From a bacterium (lineage in GTDB: Bacteria > UBA10199 > JACPAL01 > GCA-016699445), in the NCBI GenBank assembly GCA_035454885.1, contig DATIGE010000062.1, positions 1-56,416 on the forward strand: a stretch of 56,416 nt of DNA, in the 5' to 3' direction. The position numbers were made by a program, and so were the translations under genes. Under the pieces are notes generated by a model that saw nothing but the letters and a program-made list of their open reading frames with translations, did no database searches and was not told the DNA's origin. Below are positions 25,060 through 32,884 of the stretch, piece by piece. How positions within the stretch are numbered: position 1 is the first letter of the stretch; every line of letters begins with the position of its first letter.

Positions 25060-25545
25060 ATGATCCTCGACAAGCTTCAGTCCCTCTTCGCCGCCGAAAT
25101 ACTCGGCACCCATCAAGACAAGGGCGATTTGACGATCCTCCTCAAGAAAGCCCGTCTTCACGACGTCCTCGCGTTCTTGAAGAGCGACCCCGAGCTCTCT
25201 TTCGAGATTCTGATGGACGTCTGCGGCGTCGACTACCTCAAGATGGGCGAGAATCCGCGTTTCGAGGCCGTCTATCACCTGTATTCGGTGACGAAGAACC
25301 ACCGCCTTCGCCTGCGCGTGAAGGTCCCGGAAGAGGATATGACGCTGCCGACGGCGACCGACTTGTGGAAGTCCGCCGATTGGCACGAGCGCGAGGCGTT
25401 CGACATGTTCGGCTTTCAGTTCGCCGGCCATCCGAATCTCAAACGACTCTTGCTGTTCGAGGGATTCGAGGGACATCCGTTGCGCAAAGACTACCCGATG
25501 GAGAAGCGCCAGAAGATCCCCGTACCGGAGGACAAGCCGACGTGA
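25060..25545 (+). CDS. nuoC: NADH-quinone oxidoreductase subunit C (set 2)
   Basis: A 161-aa NuoC with the C-terminal signature LWKSADWHEREAFDMFGFQFAGHPNLKRLLLFEGFEGHPLRKDYPMEKRQ. The N-terminal half contains the conserved VCGVDYL...FEAVYHLYSVTKNHRLRLRVKV. No good ribosome binding site precedes ATG 25060. The stop overlaps the GTG start of nuoD2 (GTGA). It forms the NuoB-C-D connecting fragment of set 2. Confidence 0.96.
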   Translation: MILDKLQSLFAAEILGTHQDKGDLTILLKKARLHDVLAFLKSDPELSFEILMDVCGVDYLKMGENPRFEAVYHLYSVTKNHRLRLRVKVPEEDMTLPTATDLWKSADWHEREAFDMFGFQFAGHPNLKRLLLFEGFEGHPLRKDYPMEKRQKIPVPEDKPT

Positions 25546-26723
25546 CCGAAAACAGCCCCACGGAACGAATGGTCTTGAACGTCGGACCCGCCCATCCGGC
25601 GACCCACGGGGCGATCCGCCTCTTCGTCGAACTCGACGGCGAGACCATCGCCAAGGCCTCCACCGAGATCGGCTACCTCCACCGGGCCTTCGAGAAGCAC
25701 TCCGAGCACAGCACCTGGAGCCAGGTCATTCCCTATACGGACCGCCTGAACTACTGTTCCTCTCTCCTGAACAACGTCGGCTACTGTTTCGCCGTCGAAA
25801 AACTCTTGGACTTGGAGATCCCGGAGCGGGCCAAGTTCATCCGGGTGATCGTTTCGGAGCTCGCGCGGATCATGGATCACCTGATCTGCGTGGGCGCCGC
25901 GGCCGTCGATCTGGGCGCACTCTCCAACTTCTGGTATTTTTTCAACGTCCGCGAAAAGATCTATGATTTCACCGAAAAGCTCTGCGGGGCACGCCTCACC
26001 ACCAACTACACACGCATCGGCGGTGTCATGCGCGATCTCTCCCCCGATTTCGCCGACGGCATCCGCGGCGTCTTGAAAGACCTGAACGGGGCCATCCGGG
26101 ACGTCGCCCGCCTCCTCGAACGGAACCGCATCTTCATGGACCGCACCCAGGGTGTGGGGGTGATCTCAAAAGAAGACGCCTTGAGCTGGGGCTTCACGGG
26201 CCCGTGTCTCCGCGCCACCGGCATTCCTTACGACCTCCGAAAGGCCCAACCTTATTATTATTACGACACGTACGACTTCGAGATCCCCGTCGGGACCGCC
26301 GGGGACACCTACGACCGGCTCATGGTCCGCATCGAGGAGATGAGGCAGAGCGCGAGGATCATCGAACAGGCCCTAACGAGGATCCCGCCGGGTCCCGTCA
26401 TCTCCGGGGATCCCAAGATCGCCCTGCCCCCCAAGGAGCGCGTGTACGGGTCGATCGAAGGCCTGATGAATCACTTCATGCTCCTGATCGACGGCATCAA
26501 GCCGCCCAAGGGCGAGGTCTACGGCGCCATCGAAGCGGCCAACGGGGAATTGGGGTTTTACATTATCAGCGACGGGGAGCAGCGCCCGTATCGTATTCAT
26601 TGCCGGCCTCCCTGCTTTCCCCTCTGTTCGGCCTTTGTGGCGTTGGTGGAGGGCGGCATGATCGCGGACGCGATCGCGGTGTTGGGGAGCCTCAATATTA
26701 TTGTCGGAGAGCTGGATCGATGA
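25542..26723 (+). CDS. nuoD: NADH-quinone oxidoreductase subunit D (set 2)
   Basis: A 393-aa NuoD starting at GTG 25542, with GGAGG 9 nt upstream (VTENSPTERMVLNVGPAHPATHG). The quinone loop is GPAHPATHG rather than the common GPQHPSTHG of NuoD1. The helix LLNNVGYCFAVEKLLDLEIPERA and the terminus LGSLNIIVGELDR are typical. The C-terminal region HCRPPCFPLCSAFVALVEGGMIADAIAV carries extra cysteines. It overlaps nuoE by 4 nt. Confidence 0.96.
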   Translation: MTENSPTERMVLNVGPAHPATHGAIRLFVELDGETIAKASTEIGYLHRAFEKHSEHSTWSQVIPYTDRLNYCSSLLNNVGYCFAVEKLLDLEIPERAKFIRVIVSELARIMDHLICVGAAAVDLGALSNFWYFFNVREKIYDFTEKLCGARLTTNYTRIGGVMRDLSPDFADGIRGVLKDLNGAIRDVARLLERNRIFMDRTQGVGVISKEDALSWGFTGPCLRATGIPYDLRKAQPYYYYDTYDFEIPVGTAGDTYDRLMVRIEEMRQSARIIEQALTRIPPGPVISGDPKIALPPKERVYGSIEGLMNHFMLLIDGIKPPKGEVYGAIEAANGELGFYIISDGEQRPYRIHCRPPCFPLCSAFVALVEGGMIADAIAVLGSLNIIVGELDR

Positions 26724-27199
26724 AGGCGGACAAATTCAACGATAACAGTGAGCGAGAAATTCAGGAACTCCTCTCGCACTACCCCACCAAGCAGGCCGCC
26801 TTGCTGCCGGTCCTCTGGGTCGCCGAGCGCGAGTTCGGCTGGATCTCTCCGGAGGTCATGGAGCTCGTGGCGCGCCGGCTCGACGTCTCGCCCGCCCATG
26901 TCTACGGCGTCGCGACCTTCTACACGATGTACCAGAAGGAGCCGCCGGCCCAGTACCACATCCAGGTCTGCCAGACCCTCCCCTGCGCCATGATGGGGTG
27001 CGGGAAGGTCATCGCCCACCTGGAGAACCGTCTGGGGATCAAGCCCGGCGAGACGACCAAGGACCGGCGCTTCAAGCTCTCGGCGGTCGAGTGCCTGGCC
27101 TCGTGCGGGACGGCTCCGGCCATGCGGGTGAACGAAACGTATTACGAAAACCTGACCGAGGCGGAGATCGACCGGTTGCTGGGGGAATTCAATAAATAG
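26720..27199 (+). CDS. nuoE: NADH-quinone oxidoreductase subunit E ([2Fe-2S] N1a)
   Basis: The 24-kDa subunit, 159 aa, with a helical N-terminal domain and a thioredoxin-like fold. The four cluster ligands are C84 and C89 (CQTLPC) and C125 and C129 (CLASC). It forms the NADH-oxidising module with NuoF. Only one copy exists in the window. The stop codon runs directly into a GGGCGAA palindrome before nuoF. Confidence 0.97.
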   Translation: MKADKFNDNSEREIQELLSHYPTKQAALLPVLWVAEREFGWISPEVMELVARRLDVSPAHVYGVATFYTMYQKEPPAQYHIQVCQTLPCAMMGCGKVIAHLENRLGIKPGETTKDRRFKLSAVECLASCGTAPAMRVNETYYENLTEAEIDRLLGEFNK

Positions 27200-27219
27200 G
27201 GCGAACACGAGGTTCGCCC
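27199..27219. repeat. REP-like palindrome GGGCGAA/TTCGCCC, copy 1
   Basis: Arms GGGCGAA (27199-27205) and TTCGCCC (27213-27219) enclose the loop CACGAGG, followed by CTA. The same arms with loop TACGAGA occur after nuoL2 at 34860-34880. The element begins on the last base of the nuoE stop codon and ends 9 nt before the nuoF ATG, so it would fold over the nuoF ribosome-binding region. Confidence 0.8.
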
Positions 27220-27228
27220 CTAAATGGT

Positions 27229-28500
27229 ATGGAATTGATACTGACGAAAAATTTCAACCTCCCCGAATCCTACACCCTCCAGGTGTATGAGAAGACCGGC
27301 GGCTACGCCGCCCTGAAGAAGGCCCTCGGCATGAAACCGGAGCAGGTCACGGAGGAGGTGAAGGGTTCCGGCCTCCGCGGGCGCGGCGGCGCCGGGTTTC
27401 CGGCGGGCATGAAGTGGAGCTTCGTGCCCAAAAACACCGGCAAGCCGGTCTATCTTTGCGTCAACGCGGACGAGGGCGAACCGGGCACGTTTAAAGACCG
27501 GGCGATCCTGGAAAAAGACCCGCACCGGATGATCGAAGGTTCGCTCATCGCGGCCTACGCGATCGGCGCCAAGACGGCCTACGTCTACATTCGGGGCGAA
27601 TTCGACCTTCCCACGCGTCGCCTCAACGCCGCCGTCCAAGAGGCGTACTCGAAAGGTTATGCGGGCAGGAACATCCTGGGCTCCGGTTACGACTGCGACG
27701 TGTTCGTCCACCGGGGCGCGGGGGCCTACATCTGCGGCGAGGAGACGGCCCTGCTCAATTCCCTCGAGGGCAATCGCGGGTATCCCCGCATCAAGCCGCC
27801 CTTCCCCGCCATCGAAGGCCTCTTCAAATGCCCGACGGTGGTGAACAACGTCGAGACCCTGGCCGCCGTCCCTTACATCATCGAGCACGGCGCGGCGGGC
27901 TACAAGAAGATCGGCACCGAGAAGAGCCCCGGCACGAAACTCTTCTCCGTCTCCGGCCCCGTCATGCATCCGGGGGTCTACGAGGTGGAAATGGGGTATC
28001 CCATGCGCAAGTTTCTCCACGAAGACGTCGGCTGGATGCGCCCCGGCAAGGTCCTCAAGGCCGTCATCCCCGGCGGATCCTCGATGCCCGTACTGACCGC
28101 CCAGGAAGTGGAGGAAGTGAACCTCGACTACGAGTCGATCGCCTCGAAGGGCTCCCTCCTGGGTTCCGGTGGCATGATCGTCCTCGACGAGGACACTTGC
28201 ATGGTCTGGGCCCTGGAAAACCTCGCCCACTTCTACTCCCACGAATCCTGCGGCCAGTGTTCTCCCTGCCGCGAGGGCACCGGCTGGTCGTACAAGATCC
28301 TCAAGAGGATGGTGCACGGCGAGTCGAAGAAGGAGGACATCGAGCTCCTCCTGGACATCGGCCAAAAAATGGCCGGTAAAACGATTTGCGTCCTGGCCGA
28401 CTCCCTCTCCATGCCGATCGCGAGCTACATCGGCAAATTCCGGGGCGAGTTTGAGGCGCACGTGAAAGGAAATTGTTCGCAATGCCAAAAGTCACGATAG
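27229..28500 (+). CDS. nuoF: NADH-quinone oxidoreductase subunit F (FMN, NADH site, N3)
   Basis: The 51-kDa catalytic subunit, 423 aa, which oxidises NADH. The nucleotide and FMN-binding stretches are visible: SGLRGRGGAGFPAGMKW, NADEGEPGTFKDR and GAGAYICGEETALLNSLEGNRGYPRIKPPFPA. Cluster N3 ligands are in SCGQCSPCREGT (about 339-345) plus the Cys in TICVLAD (about 385). ATG 27229 follows a palindrome and has no obvious Shine-Dalgarno site. The end overlaps nuoG by 19 nt. Confidence 0.97.
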   Translation: MELILTKNFNLPESYTLQVYEKTGGYAALKKALGMKPEQVTEEVKGSGLRGRGGAGFPAGMKWSFVPKNTGKPVYLCVNADEGEPGTFKDRAILEKDPHRMIEGSLIAAYAIGAKTAYVYIRGEFDLPTRRLNAAVQEAYSKGYAGRNILGSGYDCDVFVHRGAGAYICGEETALLNSLEGNRGYPRIKPPFPAIEGLFKCPTVVNNVETLAAVPYIIEHGAAGYKKIGTEKSPGTKLFSVSGPVMHPGVYEVEMGYPMRKFLHEDVGWMRPGKVLKAVIPGGSSMPVLTAQEVEEVNLDYESIASKGSLLGSGGMIVLDEDTCMVWALENLAHFYSHESCGQCSPCREGTGWSYKILKRMVHGESKKEDIELLLDIGQKMAGKTICVLADSLSMPIASYIGKFRGEFEAHVKGNCSQCQKSR

Positions 28501-29918
28501 ACGGAAAAGAAATCGAGGTCCCGGCCGGGATGAACCTGATCGAGGCCGCCAAACTCGCGGGGGCGTCCGTTCCCCACTACTGCTACCACCCCAAGCTCTC
28601 GATCGCCGGCAACTGCCGCATCTGCCTGGTGGAGATCGAAAAGCAGCCCAAGCTCCAGATCGCCTGCAACACGAAGGTGGCCGAGGGCATGGTCGTCCGC
28701 ACCACGGGTCCCAAGGTGGAGGAAGGCCGGCAGTCGGTCCTGGAATTCATCCTCGTCAACCACCCCATCGACTGCCCGGTCTGCGACCAGGCGGGCGAAT
28801 GCAAGCTCCAGCAATATTACATGCAGCTCGACCGCAAGCCCTCCCGCATGGAGGAGGAGAAGGTGCAGAAGGACAAGGCCGTGAAGCTCGGGCCGAACGT
28901 CATGCTCGACATGGAGCGCTGCATCCTCTGCTCGCGCTGCATCCGTTTCTGCCAGGAGGTCGCCCATCAAGACGAGCTCTGCTTCACGCAAAGGGGCGAT
29001 CATACGGAGCTCACGACCTACCCCGGCCGGGAACTCAAGAATCCGTATTCGGTGAACACGGTGGACATCTGCCCCGTCGGGGCCCTGACCAGCGTCGATT
29101 TCCGGTTCAAGCAACGGGTCTGGTTCCTGAAGACGGCCGACACGGTCTGCCCGGGGTGTTCGACCGGCTGCAACGTCAGACTCTGGCACAACAAGGGCGC
29201 CGCCTACCGCCTGACCCCGCGCGAGAACGAGGCGGTCAACCAGGTGTGGATGTGCGACGAAGGGCGCCTCACCTACAAGCCGGTGAACGCCGAAAACCGG
29301 CTCCGGCACCCGGTGGTCAAGCGGGACGGCAGGAACGGGAAGATGCGAAGGGATCTGGCCGTCGCGGAGCTCAAGAGAAGCCTCGAGGGCGTTTCCGGCA
29401 ACGCGATCCTCGGCATCGGCTCGGCCCAGTTTACGAACGAGGCGAATCAGGCCTTCCTGGGCTTTCTCAAGGACATTTTGGGCGTGAAGGACTTCGTCTA
29501 TCACGCGAACGAGGTCGCGAACCCCTCGCACGACGTTTTTCTGATCTCCGCGGACAAGAATCCCAACCGGGCCGGCGTCGAGGCCCTGGGCTTCAAGCCG
29601 TTGGCGGAGGACCGGCGCTATCAGGTCTTCTTTGCCCTAGGCCCCCTCCCTTTCTCCAAGATCCAGAAGATCGCCTTTGAGAAGAACCGCAAGGTCATTC
29701 TCTTGACGACGCACGAAGTTCCGGAGATTGAATACGCCGACTTCGTCTTTCCCACCGCCGCCTGGGCGGAGGACGAGGGCACCTACACGAACCGGCAAAA
29801 CAGGGTCCAAAACATCGCACCCGCCTTCCCGCCCCCGGGGGAATCGCTCCGTGTCGGCCAGTGGATGGAGGAGTTCGACAAGGCCTGGCGGCCGGCTTTG
29901 AAGGGGATGACCGCATGA
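28482..29918 (+). CDS. nuoG: NADH-quinone oxidoreductase subunit G, short form
   Basis: The 75-kDa subunit, but only 478 aa (783 in Thermus, about 908 in E. coli). The N-terminal 2Fe-2S domain (CYHPKLSIAGNCRICLVEIE, then CNTKV), the His/3-Cys N5 motif (HPIDCPVCDQAGEC) and the N4 ligands (CILCSRCIRFC...VDICPVGAL) are intact. A further CPGCSTGC...WMCDEGR motif follows. The large molybdopterin-oxidoreductase-like domain is mostly missing; only a shortened segment remains before the family-like end (TAAWAEDEGTYTNRQNRVQ). ATG 28482 lies inside nuoF with AAAGGA upstream; its stop overlaps nuoH. Confidence 0.93.
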   Translation: MPKVTIDGKEIEVPAGMNLIEAAKLAGASVPHYCYHPKLSIAGNCRICLVEIEKQPKLQIACNTKVAEGMVVRTTGPKVEEGRQSVLEFILVNHPIDCPVCDQAGECKLQQYYMQLDRKPSRMEEEKVQKDKAVKLGPNVMLDMERCILCSRCIRFCQEVAHQDELCFTQRGDHTELTTYPGRELKNPYSVNTVDICPVGALTSVDFRFKQRVWFLKTADTVCPGCSTGCNVRLWHNKGAAYRLTPRENEAVNQVWMCDEGRLTYKPVNAENRLRHPVVKRDGRNGKMRRDLAVAELKRSLEGVSGNAILGIGSAQFTNEANQAFLGFLKDILGVKDFVYHANEVANPSHDVFLISADKNPNRAGVEALGFKPLAEDRRYQVFFALGPLPFSKIQKIAFEKNRKVILLTTHEVPEIEYADFVFPTAAWAEDEGTYTNRQNRVQNIAPAFPPPGESLRVGQWMEEFDKAWRPALKGMTA

Positions 29919-31186
29919 GCCTCGCCCTCGAACTCGCGATATCCGCCGCCAAGATCGCGGCCGTCCTGATGATCCTCCTCAGCTTCGTGCCCGTCATGAT
30001 CTGGATGGAACGGAAGGCCGCGGCCTACATCCAGGACCGGCGGGGCCCGAACCGGGCGGCGATCTTGGGCGTCCGTCTCGGCGGCATGATCAACAGTGTG
30101 GCGGATGCGATCAAGCTGATCACGAAGGAGGAATTTTTCCCGAAGGGGGCCAACCGGTTCTACTTCATCCTCGCCCCTTTCATCGTCATGTTCGTCTACT
30201 TCATCACCGCGGCGGTGATCCCCCTGGGGGACGACCTGACGATCAATCAGATGACGATCACGCTCCGCATCGCCGACTTGAACGTGGGCGTCCTCTACAT
30301 CTTTTCGATGGCGTCACTCGCTGTCTACGGGGTCATGCTGGCGGGCTGGTCCTCCAACAACAAGTACTCCTTCCTGGGGGGGCTCCGGGCCTCTTCGCAG
30401 ATGATCAGCTATGAGCTCGCGCTCGGGCTCTCCGTCATCAGCCTCTTCATGCTGGCGGGATCGGTGGATTTGAACGACATCGTGCGGAATCAGGGCACAG
30501 ACGTCCTCACCTGGAACGTGATCCGCCAGCCGCTCGCCTTCCTGCTCTTTCTGACGGCCTCGTTCGCCGAGACCAACCGGACGCCCTTCGACCTGCCGGA
30601 GGGCGAATCGGAAATCGTCGCGGGGTATCACCTGGAGTATTCGAGCATGAAGTTCGCCCTCTTCATGATGGGGGAATACATCGCCATCATGGTCGCATCG
30701 GCCGTGATCGTCGCCCTGTTCTTCGGCGGATGGCAGGTCCCTTTTTTGAGCACGCAGGACTTGATCGGAGGGGCCCCGGAGTACCTCAAGCTCGTCGGAC
30801 TTGGATTCGCCGCCGTTTCGATCCTGGCCGGGGGCTTCCTCGTGTCGCGCTTCCGTCCGTCCAAGTACAAGGACGCCCGGCGCTATGAAGTGCTCGTCTT
30901 GGGGGTGCCTGCCCTCGCCGCCGGTTTGGCCGTGGTGGCCCTGATGCCGGCCTACGATCCCTCCCTTCTGCCCTCCTGGGCCGGACCGGTCTTCGCGGCG
31001 GCGGTCCAGGTGGCGACGTACCTGGCCAAGGTCTTCTTTTGCTGCTTTTTCTTCATCTGGGTGCGCTGGACCCTCCCGCGGTTCCGGTACGACCAGCTCA
31101 TGAGTTTCGGCTGGAAGGGCATGCTCCCCCTGTCGCTCGCCAACTTGGTCCTCACGGCCCTCCTGATTCTGCGTTCGGCGTCCTGA
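29915..31186 (+). CDS. nuoH: NADH-quinone oxidoreductase subunit H (set 2) with apparent insertion
   Basis: A 423-aa quinone-cavity subunit. The WMERKAAAYIQDRRGPNRAAI, ETNRTPFDLPEGESEIVAGY and RWTLPRFRYDQLM motifs are intact. Between GGWQVPF and the helix YLAKVFFCCFFFIW there are roughly 75 residues instead of a short loop. They contain two extra hydrophobic stretches (LVGLGFAAVSILAGGFLV and VLVLGVPALAAGLAVVALM) joined by a basic linker (SRFRPSKYKDARRYE). NuoH1 lacks this insertion. ATG 29915 overlaps the nuoG stop. The next gene, where nuoI is expected, is an acyltransferase. Confidence 0.94.
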   Translation: MSLALELAISAAKIAAVLMILLSFVPVMIWMERKAAAYIQDRRGPNRAAILGVRLGGMINSVADAIKLITKEEFFPKGANRFYFILAPFIVMFVYFITAAVIPLGDDLTINQMTITLRIADLNVGVLYIFSMASLAVYGVMLAGWSSNNKYSFLGGLRASSQMISYELALGLSVISLFMLAGSVDLNDIVRNQGTDVLTWNVIRQPLAFLLFLTASFAETNRTPFDLPEGESEIVAGYHLEYSSMKFALFMMGEYIAIMVASAVIVALFFGGWQVPFLSTQDLIGGAPEYLKLVGLGFAAVSILAGGFLVSRFRPSKYKDARRYEVLVLGVPALAAGLAVVALMPAYDPSLLPSWAGPVFAAAVQVATYLAKVFFCCFFFIWVRWTLPRFRYDQLMSFGWKGMLPLSLANLVLTALLILRSAS

Positions 31187-31234
31187 TTTTTCTTCCGGAT
31201 ACCCCCGCTCTTGGGTAAACTACGCGTCACCCTC

Positions 31235-32050
31235 ATGACGCTCCTATCGAAGATTTCAGCCCTAAGAAAAATCCTTTCCTTTCACTATGACGACCGTCCG
31301 ATGGCCGACCGAGTGTACGAGGGACACGGACGGTGGGTCCGCTTTTTCCATGATTATTATCACCGCGTCGAACACCGGGGCTACATGCAGGAAGGCCTGG
31401 ACCTCGCCCGGAAGGAGCATGTGATTTTTATCATGAATCACGCGGTCATGCTCGAAGCCGCCCTGCTCAATTTTTTCCTGATGACGCACGGGGCGGGCAA
31501 GGTATCGACATTGGTCTTCCGGGAGGCCTTTAAGCTGCCGCTGGTCCGTGAATTTTTCCGAAGCTGCCAATGCCAGCCGATTTCCGTGGAAAAAGGCGCG
31601 GAATGCCTGAAGAAACGCCACATCCTGCTCTTTCCGGAGGGGATGGATTTCATCGGCGGGTTCGTGAACCCCCACCGGGTGCCCCCCTTCCATCGGGGTT
31701 TTCTGAGGATGGCGCGAAAATACCTGCAAGAATCGGGAAAGAAATCGGTTTGCGTCGTCCCCATCGGCCATGCCGGCTTCGAGAACGCCCTCAAGGTCTG
31801 GGTCATCCGCAACCGGATTTTCATGGACAAGGTCATCCGTCCGATCGTGAACTATCCCTACTTTGCATTCCCCAAGGTGCCCTTCCTCCTGCCGGCCAAG
31901 GTCTACATGCAGTGGGGAATGCCGGTGAGGCTCACCCTTCAAGACCTGAGAACCGAGCGAAAAATAGGCAAGCTCACGAACGAGTTCCGTACCTCCCTCC
32001 ATAACAAACGGGTCCGCGCCCAGCACGATCGCGATACCGCGCTGATCTAA
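31235..32050 (+). CDS. PlsC-like lysophospholipid acyltransferase family protein in the nuoI position
   Basis: The 271-aa product (ATG 31235; a TTG at 31211 would add 8 residues; neither has a good ribosome binding site) has the LPLAT block order: NHAVMLE (residues 68-74), then ILLFPEGMDFIGGF as the FPEGTR-type block and VCVVPIGHAGF as the last block. The catalytic HX4D motif is HX4E here (H69, E74). No ferredoxin cysteine motif is present, so it is not a diverged NuoI. It lies between nuoH2 and nuoJ2 on the same strand. The substrate is unknown; transfer of an acyl chain to a membrane lipid or lipid-A-like acceptor is the family expectation. Confidence 0.75.
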   Translation: MTLLSKISALRKILSFHYDDRPMADRVYEGHGRWVRFFHDYYHRVEHRGYMQEGLDLARKEHVIFIMNHAVMLEAALLNFFLMTHGAGKVSTLVFREAFKLPLVREFFRSCQCQPISVEKGAECLKKRHILLFPEGMDFIGGFVNPHRVPPFHRGFLRMARKYLQESGKKSVCVVPIGHAGFENALKVWVIRNRIFMDKVIRPIVNYPYFAFPKVPFLLPAKVYMQWGMPVRLTLQDLRTERKIGKLTNEFRTSLHNKRVRAQHDRDTALI

Positions 32051-32093
32051 ATTCCTTGATTTGACCGACCTCGCACGCTAGAGAACCCGCGCG

Positions 32094-32585
32094 ATGTCGC
32101 TCGTTTTTTTCTATGTTTTCGCCATCTTGACGGTTCTTTCCGCCATTGCCGTCATCGCGTTTCGAAATACCCTGTCCTCCGCCTTCGCCCTGGTCCTCAC
32201 CCTCTTCGGCGTGGCCTGCCTCTACGCCCTGCTCGAGGCGCACTTCTTGGCCGCCATGCAGGTGCTGGTCTATGCCGGCGCCGTCATGGTGCTCTTTCTC
32301 TTCGTCATCATGCTGATGAACCTCGGACGCGAGGAGATCTTGAAGATCAAGATGTCGTTTGCGGGCGTGGTCGGGATCCTGATCGGGGGTTACCTCGCGA
32401 CGATTCTGGTGTTGCGGCTGGGCACTCTGTCGGATCCCTTCGGGCCGTCCGGAATAGCCTTCGGCACGATCAAGGACGTCGGACGCCTGATGTTCTCGGA
32501 GTACCTGGTCCCCTTCGAACTCGCGTCGTTCTTGCTCCTGATCGCGATCGTGGGCGTTGTGGTCCTGGCGCGGAGGGACGCGTGA
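32094..32585 (+). CDS. nuoJ: NADH-quinone oxidoreductase subunit J (set 2)
   Basis: A five-helix membrane subunit of 163 aa. Helix 3 has the signature [23 protein letters not shown]. The last helix is [23 protein letters not shown], matching the NuoJ pattern. A 43-nt gap separates it from the acyltransferase gene. Its stop overlaps the GTG of nuoK2. Confidence 0.96.
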   Translation: MSLVFFYVFAILTVLSAIAVIAFRNTLSSAFALVLTLFGVACLYALLEAHFLAAMQVLVYAGAVMVLFLFVIMLMNLGREEILKIKMSFAGVVGILIGGYLATILVLRLGTLSDPFGPSGIAFGTIKDVGRLMFSEYLVPFELASFLLLIAIVGVVVLARRDA

Positions 32586-32884
32586 CCACGCTGGCCCATT
32601 ACATCACGCTGAGCGCCATTCTCTTCGCGATCGGCCTGACGGGCGTCGTCTGCCGGCGGAACGCGCTGGTGATCTTCATGTCGATCGAACTCATGCTCAA
32701 CGCGGCGAATTTGGCGTTCATCGCGTTCGCCCGGCATCAGGGCCGGACGGACGGTCAGGTGATCGCCTTTTTCGTCATTGCGCTGGCGGCGGCGGAAGTG
32801 GCCGTCGGTCTCGCGATTATCGTCGCGATCTTCCGCAAGCAGGGAACGATCGACGTGGGGAACATGCGGTTTTTGAAGGGCTAA
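32582..32884 (+). CDS. nuoK: NADH-quinone oxidoreductase subunit K (set 2)
   Basis: A three-helix subunit of 100 aa starting at GTG 32582 within the nuoJ stop (GTGA). Conserved glutamates are in [16 protein letters not shown] and [25 protein letters not shown]. The stop TAA shares its last base with the nuoL2 ATG (TAATG), the tightest coupling in the operon. Confidence 0.96.
   Translation: MTTLAHYITLSAILFAIGLTGVVCRRNALVIFMSIELMLNAANLAFIAFARHQGRTDGQVIAFFVIALAAAEVAVGLAIIVAIFRKQGTIDVGNMRFLKG

Noticed and set aside
31235-32050. The gene between nuoH2 and nuoJ2 as a diverged NuoI
   Set aside because: It has none of the CxxCxxCxxxCP ferredoxin motifs and instead shows LPLAT acyltransferase blocks.
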